Source: Populus alba
Lineage: Eukaryota > Streptophyta > Magnoliopsida > Malpighiales > Salicaceae
Reading direction: 5' to 3'
NCBI RefSeq assembly: GCF_005239225.2
Contig: NC_133301.1
Location: forward strand, 8,122,318-8,186,317
DNA: 64,000 nucleotides
Under the pieces are notes generated by a model, which was not told the origin of the DNA, searched no databases, and was given only the letters and a program-made list of their open reading frames with translations. The translations under genes were made by a program, and so were the position numbers. Shown piece after piece: positions 24,145 through 35,535 of this stretch (position 1 is its first letter; every line of letters starts with the position of its first letter).

Positions 24145-25407
24145 ATATTGGTTTAAGTGGTGTTTGATTTTTTGCTCAAAAATGGAAAGTTGTCAAAATT
24201 ATGTTTTGACCATACCACAGTGTAGAGGAAGAAGAGACGAGCACACTGGTGAAAACCGCATCAAAATCGGACGTCAGACATGGCTGCACGCGTCATCACG
24301 CACCTACGAGGTGACTGTCCACGCGCCCAGACGGGCACCATGTGTCTTCTTTACCCATATGGGCTGACCCGACCTGAATACCAGACGACTCGACCCACGT
24401 GCCTGACCCGGATAGTGATGATGTCATAATTGCATCAGCATGCACAGTTGGCATGCCATGTCAGCGCCAGTTAGCAGACACGTCAGCAAAGTGGGACCCA
24501 CATGCCACGTCATCAGCCGCGCGCCGAGCTGGATTGCTCCGAGCCGAGAGAGAGCTGAGCGCGAGCCGATGGATAGGATTCTGTGCAGCAGAGTCTATGT
24601 GCAACTGGATTTGAGATTGAATCTGAGTCGTTGATCAGGCCAGAATTGTTTTGATCAAATCTTAGCCATCTGAAATGCAATTTGGACGATTTCAGACTTG
24701 TTTCCAGCCTAATTTGATCGTTCCCGGATGCAATGGTATTGGTCCAATCGTTGAGATTCGGGACCAATTATTAAAGACAAATTGCCCGATCAGGAGGCAT
24801 CTGAAGGTCTTGATGGAGGTCGATGGAGATGAAGAAGAAGAAGGGGGGTGCACATGTCTTTCCCAATACATGTGCTGAAATGTTTAGTTTTTGAAAATTT
24901 TTAATTGCCTTGATGGGAGGCAAAATTGGGACACTCTGGACACCCCGAGATGTGGACGATTTGACGGTGGAGAGTGAAAACTGGATGAAGACCAATCTTG
25001 ACGAATCTAAGCACCTGGTAGTCTCGCCAGATGCTGAGAAATCAGGTATAAAACCAGGATACCCAGATCACTTGTAAAGAAAAGTCGCAACAAAGCTAGC
25101 AAATGGTTGTATATACGGAAGGCAGTACGATAGATAGATATGGCCTAAGAAGTTCTGGCTTTAAGAGATTGGGTTTTAAGCGGGACAGTGTGACCCCTCC
25201 AATCTTTTCCTGGGAACTTGCTTAGTGGAAGGATTATCCATACGGTACTATTTTTCATATATGTAACAGTTTGTTATGAAACTATTGAAGACTAGCAGGA
25301 TGACGGTACAAGGGGAACAGTTGGGTTCCGAAATGATCAAGGATCTGATGGAGTGGTGATTTCTCCAAAGAAGTTAGATTTGGTGACTGTGATTTCTTGA
25401 GGGGAGA
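24145..25407 (+). mobile_element. Interior of the non-autonomous LTR element, left copy (cut by gap)
   Basis: GC-richer than its surroundings (many CACG, GCGCG and GACC stretches) and with no gag, RT or integrase signature. Small open frames here are not conserved with the right arm, so the element is LARD-like and must be mobilised in trans. The sequence stops at the N run. The right-arm copy continues for 386 more bases to a polypurine tract. Confidence 0.75.
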
Positions 25408-25907
25408 NNNNNNNNNNNNNNNNNNNNNNNNNNNNNNNNNNNNNNNNNNNNNNNNNNNNNNNNNNNNNNNNNNNNNNNNNNNNNNNNNNNNNNNNNNNNN
25501 NNNNNNNNNNNNNNNNNNNNNNNNNNNNNNNNNNNNNNNNNNNNNNNNNNNNNNNNNNNNNNNNNNNNNNNNNNNNNNNNNNNNNNNNNNNNNNNNNNNN
25601 NNNNNNNNNNNNNNNNNNNNNNNNNNNNNNNNNNNNNNNNNNNNNNNNNNNNNNNNNNNNNNNNNNNNNNNNNNNNNNNNNNNNNNNNNNNNNNNNNNNN
25701 NNNNNNNNNNNNNNNNNNNNNNNNNNNNNNNNNNNNNNNNNNNNNNNNNNNNNNNNNNNNNNNNNNNNNNNNNNNNNNNNNNNNNNNNNNNNNNNNNNNN
25801 NNNNNNNNNNNNNNNNNNNNNNNNNNNNNNNNNNNNNNNNNNNNNNNNNNNNNNNNNNNNNNNNNNNNNNNNNNNNNNNNNNNNNNNNNNNNNNNNNNNN
25901 NNNNNNN
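25408..25907. other. Assembly gap of exactly 500 N
   Basis: On the left lies the interior of the non-autonomous element; on the right lies Ogre gag. The missing DNA must include the Ogre 5' LTR (about 2 kb if like the 3' LTR), its leader, any first ORF and most of gag, plus the end of the left element. A true size of only 500 bp is not possible if both elements were complete. Confidence 0.9.
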
Positions 25908-28146
25908 TCCAATATAAAATTCTCTTCACCTACAAAACCCAAAATAACCCAATAAACAACCAAACCAATAATGCCTACCGTCGACGAAGAAATTTTCCAA
26001 AAATAGATCAAGTGCAGCTTCCACCATTACCCATGTCTCTTACTGAAATGCACCAAAGATTGCTTAGTATTGGTCAGGTAGCACCTGTTCCCTTAGAACC
26101 TTTACAACCACCATTTCCTTTTTGGTATAAACCCGATAAAAAATGTGAATACCATGCTGGTGCTGTTGGTCATCATATTGATGGATGTGTTGCATTCAAA
26201 AGAAAAATCCTTCAGCTCATCAAAGCTGGGTGGATTTCTTTTGATGAGTCTCCAAATGTGAAGTTTAACCCTCTACCAAATCACGCTTCTGGAAGTGGGG
26301 GAATTAATAGCTTGGAGATAGGAAAGGGAGGTACATCAACTTTAAAGATAACGATGGATATATTGTATGGGATGTTAAGGCAAACAGATTATCTAAAGAC
26401 ACCAGTCAAAATACAAGCTGTAAGGAATGCGAATGAGTATTATAAATATCATCAGCGGCTTGGGCATGATATTGACTTGTGCAAGGAGTTTCATTTGGAG
26501 GTAGAAAATATGATGGTGTTGGGAATGTTAAGATTGATGAAACCCGAAGAAGATGAGTTAGTAGGAACAATGACGGGTAGATATGTACCAACCGAAAAGG
26601 GTCCACTAAAAATGATCCTAACTAAGCCTATGAATACTGTTAACGGAAGCTATAACGCCCAACCCTATAATTATGGTTATTCTTGTCACAGCACAAATCC
26701 TACCCCTGTTTTTCATGCTGAAATAGGAGGACTCACTTGAAGTGGGAGATGTTTTACTCCTGAAGAGTTGGAAAACCATAGAAAAGTCAAAGGGAAGGAC
26801 ATGGTGGAATTGACAAAGACAGATGAGGTAAATAAGCCAGTAAGTGATGAAGAGGCTAATGAATTTCTAAAATTAATGAAGCACAACGAATATAGTGTGG
26901 TTGATCAGCTAAAGAAAACACCCGCTAGGATTTCTTTGTTATCATTAATATTGAGTTCAGAATTGCATAGGAACGCACTTCAGAAGGTTCTTAATGAAGC
27001 ATATGTTCCTCAGGATATCACACAAGACTCCATAGAACATTTGGAGGGTAGAATTCAAGCTAACAACTACCTCTATTTTACCGATGATGAGCTAGATCAT
27101 GAAGGGACCGGTCATAATAAACCATTGCATATCACGGTAAAATGCAAGGATTGTGTGATTGCTAAGGTGCTTATAGATAATGGTTTTGCTCTCAATGTAT
27201 TGCCAAGACATGTACTTGATAAAATGCCAGTTGATGCCTCTCACATGAAGCCAAGTACCATGACTGCTAGGGCATATGATGGGTCACCTAGACCAATCAT
27301 TGGGAGTATTGATGTTGAACTAATCATTGGCCCGCAACCATTTCAAGTCACATTACAAGTAATGGACATTCATCCATCATATAGCATGTTACTTGGAAGA
27401 CCTTGGATCCATGCAGCCCGAGCTGTAGCATCTTCTTTACATCAACGAGTCAAGTTTGTCATCAATGGGAATTTGGTGACTGTGAGAGCTGAGGAAACTT
27501 TGTCAATGATAAAAAATGTGTTGATCCCTTACATAGAAACTGAAGAAAGTAAGGATGGAAATCTGCATGCATTTGAAGTTGTAAATGCTGAATGGGTACC
27601 TGAAAATACGATACGAAGAAAGCCAGAAATTTCTGAAGCAGCAAAAATGGCTGCTAAATACTTCTTAAAGCATGGACTGCCATTTCAATATGACCATACT
27701 ACCGGAATGCCTAAGAGGATTAATGTGATAAAAATGAAGTGCGCGGATCAAAGGTTTGGCTTAGGGTTTAAGCCTGGGAAAGCAGATTTCAAAAGAGCAG
27801 CTGAAATTAGAAGAGAAAAGAGAATAGCCCGGATTGAGAGAAGAGAACCAAATGAAGACCGAATAGAGATCTCACCAATCCATGTAACATTTCCAAGATC
27901 CGCATATGTGATAAAAACAGAGGATTATGAGGAGGGACTAAGAAAAGAATTCAATGGTGTTACTATTAATTATCTTGAATACGTCGGTGAACAAGATTTA
28001 AAGGAAGAGGATAATGCTCATGAACAGTTGCCCCAGCTGACTATTGGTGTCTTGGAAGACGACTCATTAGAATTCGTGAGGAAATTGGCCGAGGGAGAAG
28101 ATTTAGCAAATTGGGAAATTCAAGAAGTCCCAATTGTTTTCAAAAA
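25908..28146 (+). pseudogene. Ogre (Ty3/gypsy Tat lineage) gag C-terminus and protease
   Basis: One frame from the gap to 28,146 with a single stop, TGA at 26,738-26,740. The TGA fits CGA to TGA, since RSGRCFTPEEL is expected in this family. The gag part has the lineage hallmark LLSIGQVAPVPLEPL and a CEYHAGAVGHHIDGC element. The protease region has the active-site motif LIDNGFALNVLP, then YSMLLGRPWIH and a long linker typical of Ogre. The segment downstream of the stop (26,768-28,150) is 460 codons. The frame ends in TAA at 28,148-28,150, but a GT donor at 28,147 allows splicing into the RT frame. Confidence 0.9.
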
Positions 28147-28393
28147 GTAATGTTTTGATTGCTTATTCGTTGTTTTTCATTATTTGTATTGTTTGAATAT
28201 ATATGCCTTGCCAAATCATCATGGCTCAAGAGATTGGCAATAAGGTTTTGTGGTTGAGCCCTTCTATCCTTTAAGTTTCAATGAGATCATGCATATTTTC
28301 TTTCAATCGTGTTGTTTTTTTTTTTTATCCTCTATTCATTTATTTACTTTCCCAGAACTATACACTCATAACCAAAACACTTTCCGCTTTCAG
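28147..28393 (+). other. Ogre intron between protease and reverse transcriptase
   Basis: A 247-bp segment from donor GTAATG to acceptor TTTCCGCTTTCAG with a T-rich tract before the acceptor. Removing it joins VFKK to ESESGSSYTPQ in frame and bypasses the TAA at 28,148. An intron at this place is known from legume Ogre elements. Its use here is inferred from sequence only. Confidence 0.85.
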
Positions 28394-30638
28394 GGAATCT
28401 GAAAGCGGATCGTCGTACACCCCACAAACTGATTGCACTGTGGATAATTGGCCTAACTTTGATGAAACTATAATTGCCATGGATGAGGAAGAATTTGGTG
28501 AGGAGGATATTCATGAATTCGTAAAGTTAACGGAACAATCTGATCGCACATGGAAGCCTGCAAAAGAAGAACTAGAACTGATAAATGTGGGCACAATACA
28601 TAATAAAAGAGAGTTGAAAATAGGGAAGCTAATCTCTGCTGACGTTAGAAGTGAATTGATTGCTCTTTTACAAGAATACATTGATGTTTTTGCTTGGTCA
28701 TACGCTGATATGCCTGGTCTGGATACTGATATTGTGGTACATAAACTACCTTTGATAGAAGGTTGTAAGCCGGTTAAGCAAAAGTTGAGGAGGACAAGGC
28801 CGGATATACTAATCAAAGTGAAAGAAGAGATAACAAAACAATGGGATGCTGGATTTTTGGAAGTAGTTGATTATTCTCAATGGGTGTACAATATCGTAGT
28901 AGTACCCAAGAAAGACAACAAAATCAGGGTATGTATGGATTTCCGAGATTTGAATAAGGCAAGCCCGAAGGATAATTTTCCTTTACCCCATATAGATGTA
29001 TTAGTAGATAATGCTGCTAAGAGTTCTACTTACTCTTTTATGGATGGTTTCTCTGGGTATAATCAGATTAAAATGGCCGAGCAAGACAAGAAAAAAACAA
29101 CATTTGTTACCCCGTGGGGAACATATTGCTATAAAGTTATGCCATTTGGACTAAAAAAAGATGGGGCAACTTATCAAAGAGCAATGGTGACACTATTTCA
29201 TGATATGATGCATAAAGAAATTGAGGTCTATGTGGATGATATGATTGCTAAGTCTAAGGATGAGGAAAACCATATCCCAGCTCTGAATAAATTATTTGAA
29301 AGGCTGAGAAAATATCAATTAAAGCTGAACCCTGCAAAATGCACATTTGGGGTGAAGTCTGGGAAGTTATTGGGATTTGTGGTGAGCAATAATGGCATAG
29401 AAGTAGATCTTGATAAAGTGATGGCCATACAAGCTATGTCAGCTCCTAAAACTGAGAAAGAGGTTCGAGGCTTTTTGGGGCGTTTAAATTATATTGCTCG
29501 ATTTATTTCACAACTTACAGTCACTTGTGAACCAATCTTTCGATTAATTCGAAAGAGAAACCCCAGAGTATGGGATGAGGACTGTCAAGAAGCCTTTGAT
29601 AAGATTAAACAATATTTGCAGAAACCACCTCTATTGGTGCCACCGGTGCCGGGAAAGCCTCTCATTTTGTATTTAACAGTGACTGAATCAGCAATGGGCT
29701 GTGTGCTTGGCCAACATGATGAGTCTGGGAGAAAGGAGCAAGTCATCTACTACCTGAGTAAGAAATTTACTGAGTGTGAATCTCGTTACAGCATGATTGA
29801 GAAGCTGTGTTGTGGTTTGGTTTGGAGTGCGAAAAGGCTCCGACAGTATATGTTATACTATACCACTTGGTTAATTTCAAACGTAGATCCTATCAACTAT
29901 ATCTTTGAAAAACCATACATGTCAAATAGGCTCGCCAGATGGCAAGTGTTGTTGGCTGAATATGATATCATTTACAAAACAAGAAAATCTGTGAAAGGAA
30001 GTGCAATTGCAGATCATTTAGCTGATAATGCTATTGAAGACTATGAGCCATTAAATTTTGACTTCCCTGATGAAGATGTGCTGGTAATAGAAGGTGATTG
30101 GTGGACCATGTACTTTGATGGTGCGGTGAATATATCTGGTAATGGAGCTGGTGCTGTAATAATTTCTCCAGAAGGAAAACAATATCCCATATCCATTAAG
30201 TTGCAGTTCAATTGCACAAACAACACAGCTGAATATGAGGCTTGTATTCATGGATTGGAAGCTGCATTGGAGTTGAAGATAAGGAAATTAGAGGTATATG
30301 GAGACTTTATGTTGATAATCCGCCAGATAAAGGGGGAGTGGCAGACGAAAGATGAGAAATTGAAACCATATCAAGAATATCTCTCCAAATTGGCTGAAGA
30401 CTTTGAAGAGATAGAGTTCAATCATTTAGGACGGGATAAGAATCAGTTTGCAGATGCTTTAGCAACATTAGCCTCCATGGCCACAATTGATTGCGGTATC
30501 AGAGTACATCCTATAGGCATTGATATCAGAAGTTCTCCAGCTCATTGTTGTTTAGTAGAAGAAGAAGTGGATGGAAGTCCTTGGTATGCAAATATAAAAA
30601 GATTCATCCAATATCGGAAATATCCTTTTGAAGCTTAA
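28394..30638 (+). pseudogene. Ogre reverse transcriptase and dual RNase H
   Basis: Numbering counts from an in-frame ATG at 28,281, which lies within the intron. RT motifs are intact: RVCMDFRDLN 216-225, FMDGFSGYNQ 253-262 and YVDD 317-320. The original RNase H follows at about 460-570, with YLTVTESAMGCVLGQ lacking the first catalytic Asp. A second RNase H starts at WTMYFDGA (D613), with NNTAEYEA (E651), GDF (D675) and NQFADALA (D725). Two RNase H domains with a decayed first one define the Tat lineage. The TAA at 30,636-30,638 interrupts the frame before integrase, and the reading frame resumes immediately, so it is a point mutation. Confidence 0.93.
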
Positions 30639-30665
30639 AAAACATATAAGAAGACTCTGAGAAGA

Positions 30666-31829
30666 ATGACAATGGAATACTTTATAGATGGAGAAATCTT
30701 ATACAAAAGGTCATTTGATGGGACTCTACTAAGATGTCTAGACAGATCAGAAGCCAATAAAGCCTTATATGAAGTGCATGGAGGAATTTGCACCACCCAT
30801 GCAAATGGACACATGATGGCGAGACAAATGCAAAGAGCTGGGTATTTTTGGTTGATCATGGAGAAGGATTGTATAGAATTTGTCCGAAAATATCATAAAT
30901 GTCAGGTGTATAGCGATAAAATCAATGCACCCCCAGTGCCCTTATTCAATATGGTGTCACCTTGGCCATTCGCGATGTGGGGAATAGATGTGATTGGGCC
31001 TATTAATCCAAAAGCCAGCAATGGGCATCGGTTTATCTTGGTCGCAATTGATTACTTTACAAAGTGGGTAGAGGCCTGCTCATATGCTAATGTGACTCAG
31101 AAGGTGGTCAAGCGATTCATTGAGAGAGACCTAATTTATAGGTATGGTCTGCCAGAAAGGATAGTAACCGATAACGCCAAGAACTTCAATGGGAAGATGA
31201 TTGTGGAATTATGCACTAAATGGAAAATCAAGCATTCCAATTCATCACCTTATAGACCAAAGATGAATGGTGTTGTTGAAGCTGCTAATAAGAACATAAA
31301 GAAGATTGTCCAGAAAATGGTGGTTACTTACAAAGATTGGCAGGAATGGCTTCCTTATGCTCTACATGCATATCGAATAGCAGTAAGGACGTCAACTGGG
31401 GCTACACCTTATTCACTAGTTTACGGAATGGAGGCAGTGATGCCCTTGGAAGTAGAGATTCCTTCTCTAAGGGTCCTAATGGAGTCTGAGCTAGAAGAGG
31501 CTAAATGGGCTGAGATACGATATGAACAGTTAAATATGATCAGTGAGAAGAGATTAGCGGTGATTTGTCACCACCAACTGTATCAAAACAGGATAGCAAG
31601 AGCATATGACAGAAAAGTTCGATCAAGAGAGTTTAAAGAAGAAGATCTTGTATTGAGAAAAATCTTATTACTACCTAGTGAGAACCACAACAAATGGGCA
31701 CCCAATTATGAAGGTCCTTATATAGTAAAGAAGGCATTTTCTGGAGGAGCATTGATACTAACAGGAATGGATGGAGAAGATTTGATTAGGCCAGTGAATT
31801 CTGATTCTGTAAAGAAATATTATCCATGA
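30666..31829 (+). pseudogene. Ogre integrase, 387 codons, one zinc ligand lost
   Basis: In the same frame as the RT region. The zinc-binding domain has H38 and H45 or H49, but the expected C-x-x-C reads Y76-H-K-C79. A TGT to TAT change explains this. The catalytic triad is complete: D108 (WGIDVIGP), D169 (IVTDNAKNF) and E205 (NGVVEAANKN), a DD35E spacing. The C-terminal part ends in an RPVNSDSVKKYYP motif and TGA at 31,827-31,829. With the upstream stop, the element cannot move on its own. Confidence 0.92.
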
Positions 31830-32467
31830 TTGTTGAGTCATTGATGACTGTATAAGTTCTCATCAAATCAATAAAAGTTTGGCCAAGAAATTCACTTTGC
31901 ATATCTTTTCTCTCTCTCATAAATGTTATTGATTTCAAAGAATCAATAAATACACCCTTGAAGCCTCGCATGATCTCATAGATTCAATTCATTAATTTTA
32001 CCAAAATCAATTTCACTATTGGAATTTTGAAAAAAATTGATCTGGCATTTTGATTTCGAAAATGGTTTGATGTTTACTCAAAAACTGATATTTGTGACAT
32101 TCTACTTGTAGAATGACAAGTGAATCAAGCAACTCCTTCATAGAGGTGACCAAACTAAAAAAAAAAGGAAAAGAAAAAATACCCTTACCCCATGACTCTT
32201 GAATAATGTGTTTTTTTAAAATGTATGAATAATGGTATGTAGTGAACTGGTTGCTCATAACTCATGAAAGACATCTTTGCAAAGAATAAACCATCAAATT
32301 ATACGAGGTCAAAGTTTATTGATCATAGCCGCTTGCGCTTGAAATGAGGAAAGGCCATCTTTGTTATTCCTTTCACATTCTAAAATAAGTACATCCCTTG
32401 CAAACCCTTTTTGAGCCTGAATAATTTCATAAGAAAAATCCCGAATAAAATCACACCCCACACTGGG

Positions 32468-32774
32468 GGCAAGTGAAATTTCAATGATCAAGAAAGAGGA
32501 TAAAGCCGTGAGAAAGCCAAAAGGCAAAAGAGCCCAAGAAACTCCAATACTAGGGGGCATGCCCAAATCACAAGAAAAAGTGATAACCAAGATAAAATGA
32601 GTATGCTCTAGCGAAGCAAGAGGCAAGCGAAATTTCGACGATCAAGAAGGAGGATAAAGCCGTGAGAAAGCCAAAAGGCAAAAGAGCCCAAGAAACTCCA
32701 ATACTAGGGGGCATGCCCAAATCACAAGAAAAAGTGATAACCAAGATAAAATGAGTATGCTCTAGCAAAGCAAT
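32468..32774 (+). repeat. 154-bp tandem duplication in the Ogre 3' UTR
   Basis: Two copies with a period of 154 bp, starting GGCAAGTGAAATTTC and GGCAAGCGAAATTTC. They differ at only a few bases, so the duplication is recent. Minus-strand frames here repeat the same peptide but look like by-products. Confidence 0.93.
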
Positions 32775-34099
32775 GAAAAAGAAGAAAAGGGGGGCAAATC
32801 AAAGAAGAGCGGCAAAGGAAAATATGAATGACGTCAAAAGTAAAACTATTGATCGTGATCTTTAGTCTTTAAAACCCTGAAACACTCTTTGAGCCTTATG
32901 AATCCTTTTCTTTCATAGCCAAAAACCAAAGCCTACGTTACGTACCTGGAGAAGTCCTTTCTAATCAAGCAAGCAAGCAATCTAGAACAATAAACAATGC
33001 TCTCAAAATGCAAAGAATACTTTTTCATAAGATTCATGACATCAAGAATAAACTACTCATTATTATTCATGCTGATAAAAATAAATGTTCAAAAAGAGAC
33101 AAGTTTTTCTCTTACCAAACCTCGAGCTTTTGCTCGAGTCCTTCACTTCGAAACAAAAGGGTCATCTCATGATATATTTTCACCGAAAACCTCGGTACCA
33201 AATACAAGAGCAAATAATCTCTTTTCCCAGAAAGAAAATAACCAAGGAGTTGCAAGATTTCAAAAGCAAATCGTTATTTGACTCACATCGAAATAATTTT
33301 TGTTTTCAAAATGCAAGATCAAGATTTCAAGATTCATTCTAGACCCATATTCCTCCACCAAACTGAAAAGAAGAGAAATGAGAGAATGGCCTCTTAAACC
33401 TTTATTTATCTAAGTCGCTGACAGAAGCACACTTAGGGGCAATAACCAATACAAGGGGGCAACATTGTGTTTAGATGGAAAGATTCTAGAAAAAGAGATG
33501 GTAATTTCCTTCAACCAGACAAGGGGGCATTTTGGTTTACAAAAGACAGCTCGATCCTTTTAGCAAGCGATACCGAATGTTTATGGCAGTGAGATGAGGG
33601 GTAATGAATAATCCTCTCAAATTATTTGACGAATCAGAAAATCTCTAGCAAGCAAGTGGGTCACGATGGGCACCACAAATGCTGAGTTGTGCAAACAAAT
33701 TTGGAAATAGACTTACATGGGCCAACTCGAGGGGGCTAGAAAGCTAAACGACAAAGATGACTCAAATCAGATAGCAAGATCTCACCAACTAATCAACAAG
33801 AAGATTGTGAAGAAATGGGGACCTATATTTCAAATCAGGTAAAGATGCATGCATATCATCTAAACTTTGAGACATTGAGCAATGATTTCTGCATTAGAAA
33901 AAAATTCGAACAGAATCCATCCAGTGGAAGGCCACCTTGAAATGGCGAACATTGAAATTGCTTTTGAAAAATTTTTACTTTTGAGAATTTTTCAACCTGG
34001 GCAGGCCGCCCATGAGAATTAGGCCACAAAAAAAAAATCTCTGTATTTTTCCACCACTTTTCAGCCTCAACCATCATAGGTAGTGCATTTCCTATCCTA

Positions 34100-34170
34100 C
34101 CTCCATTCGAGCACGCCTTCGAGCCCTCGTCTTATCTCCATTCGAGCGCGTCTTCGAGCCCTCGTCTTAT
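34100..34170 (+). repeat. 35-bp tandem duplication
   Basis: Two copies of a unit starting CTCCATTCGAGC and ending CCTCGTCTTAT, with a period of 35 bp and two differences. It lies just upstream of the longer array. Confidence 0.9.
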
Positions 34171-34197
34171 TAAAAAAAAAATCCTTGTATTTTTCCA

Positions 34198-34881
34198 CTG
34201 GGTAGGTAACCCATTACAATGTGACCAACTGGGGCGGTAACCCATTACAATATACCATCCTATACTGGGCAGGTAACCCATTACAATGTGACCATCTGGG
34301 CTGGTAACCCATTACAATGTACCAACTGGGCAGGTAACCCATTACAATGTGACCAACTGGGTCGGTAACCCATTACAATATACCATCCTATACTGGGCAG
34401 GTAACCCATTACAATGTGACAATTTGGGCTGGTAACCCATTACAATGTACCAACTGGGCAGGTAACCCATTACAATGTGACCAACTGGGCAGGTAACCCA
34501 TTACAATGTGACCATCTGGGTCAGTAACCCATTACAATATACCATCCTATACTAGGCAGGTAACCCATTACAATGTGACCCTTTGGGCCGGTAACCCATT
34601 ACAACATACCATCATATACTGGGCAGGTAACCCATTACAATGTAACCATCTGGGCCGGTAACCCATTACAACATACCATCATATACTGGGCAGGTGACCC
34701 ATTACAATGTAACCATCTGGGCTGGTAACCCATTACAACATACCATCATATACTGGGCAGGTAACCCATTACAATGTGACCCTTTGGGCCGGTAACCCAT
34801 TACAACATACCATCATATACTGGGCAGGTGACCCATTACAATGTGACCATTTGGACCGGTAACCCATTACAATATACCATC
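34198..34881 (+). repeat. Dimeric minisatellite array in the Ogre 3' UTR
   Basis: About 21 monomers sharing GGTAACCCATTACAA. Two monomer types, 31 bp (ending TGTGACCATCTGG-like) and 36 bp (ending ATACCATCCTATACTGG-like), mostly alternate to form a 67-bp higher-order unit. Some runs skip the long type. GGCAGGT and GGC(C/T)GGT variants track the two types. Arrays of this kind can seed genomic satellites. Confidence 0.95.
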
Positions 34882-34971
34882 AAAAAAAAAAAAAAAGGTT
34901 TTCTTTATAAATTTACTACACAAAGTTAAAGAAAATGAAAATTTTCAATATCTTTGCTTCGTAAATATTAT

Positions 34972-34985
34972 AAAAAGGGGGCAAC
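34972..34985 (+). other. Polypurine tract of Ogre
   Basis: AAAAAGGGGGCAAC directly before the LTR start TGTCATAACCC. It would prime plus-strand DNA synthesis. Confidence 0.8.
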
Positions 34986-35527
34986 TGTCATAACCCAAAT
35001 TTTGAACAAATAATAAAAATTAAATATAGTTGACAATGGGGTTAAGACAATAAATTTGGAAGTTTGGGGATGTAACTTGAGAGTTAATTGATCAATTTTG
35101 AAAGAATTAAAAGTCAAAAATTTCATTAATTAAGGGGTCAAATAGGACAATCCACAAATTAAAGACTATTTTGTAAATAGTGTTATAATTTAGGGATTTA
35201 ATTGAAATTAATCAAAGAGGGGCAAAATTAAAAGAAACTTTTAATTGCTTAGGGGTCTAATTGCCGAATTTCCAAAGTCCAGGGGTCAAATTGAAAATGT
35301 CCATAGCTGCTTGAAACGTCGCCGTTACTGGTGAAATCCATTGCTGCCAAAACGTCGTCGTTGATGGTGGAACAGTCGTGTTCGTCTTCTGCATCCCGAT
35401 TCAACCGGCTGAAGATCTGCAACGAAGTTGATCCCATCGTGGACCACGTCTATCGCACACGATCTCGTCGAGGAAGATAAGAGTCTTGCGAAGACAGGAC
35501 TGGTTAAAAGAGAGGAGCTGGGTAGTC

Positions 35528-35535
35528 TATAAAAG
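35528..35535 (+). promoter_or_regulatory. TATA box of the Ogre LTR
   Basis: TATAAAAG followed by GGAGCAGAAAAC. It is the only canonical TATA box seen in the LTR and is consistent with transcription start about 30 bases downstream. Confidence 0.65.

Larger units (their letters stand above)
8925..25407 (+). repeat. Left arm of a large inverted duplication
   Basis: Read in reverse complement, this segment matches 37,417-64,000 nearly base for base and in the same order: RLP upstream DNA, RLP gene, patatin relic, PPR relic, METAXIN relic, retrotransposon LTR and interior. In the last RLP exon I count about 15 amino-acid differences in 520 residues. The arm ends at the N run. It lacks about 10 kb and a MITE found in the right arm. 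Without those two, the arm lengths agree (about 16.5 and 16.4 kb). Confidence 0.95.
31830..34197 (+). other. Ogre 3' untranslated region, gene-free part
   Basis: No protein features. It has many short G-rich patches (AGGGGGC) resembling degenerate polypurine tracts near 32,467, 33,460, 33,524 and 33,731, and two tandem repeats described separately. Variable tandem repeats in this part of the element are a known property of Tat-lineage retrotransposons. Confidence 0.7.

Noticed and set aside
24131..24878. Several open frames in the GC-rich interior of the non-autonomous element
   Set aside because: They overlap in different frames, are not preserved at the same length in the right arm, and show no gag or pol motifs.
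25282..26011. Long open frames spanning the N run on both strands
   Set aside because: They are open only because N codons cannot be stops. Only the + frame after 25,908 has recognisable Ogre gag content.
32309..32768. Two minus-strand frames encoding the same peptide
   Set aside because: They are produced by the 154-bp tandem duplication antisense to Ogre. No start context or family was recognised.
34198..34881. Regularly spaced repeats resembling a CRISPR array
   Set aside because: The host is a plant, monomers are nearly contiguous with no unique spacers, and the array lies in a retrotransposon 3' UTR.
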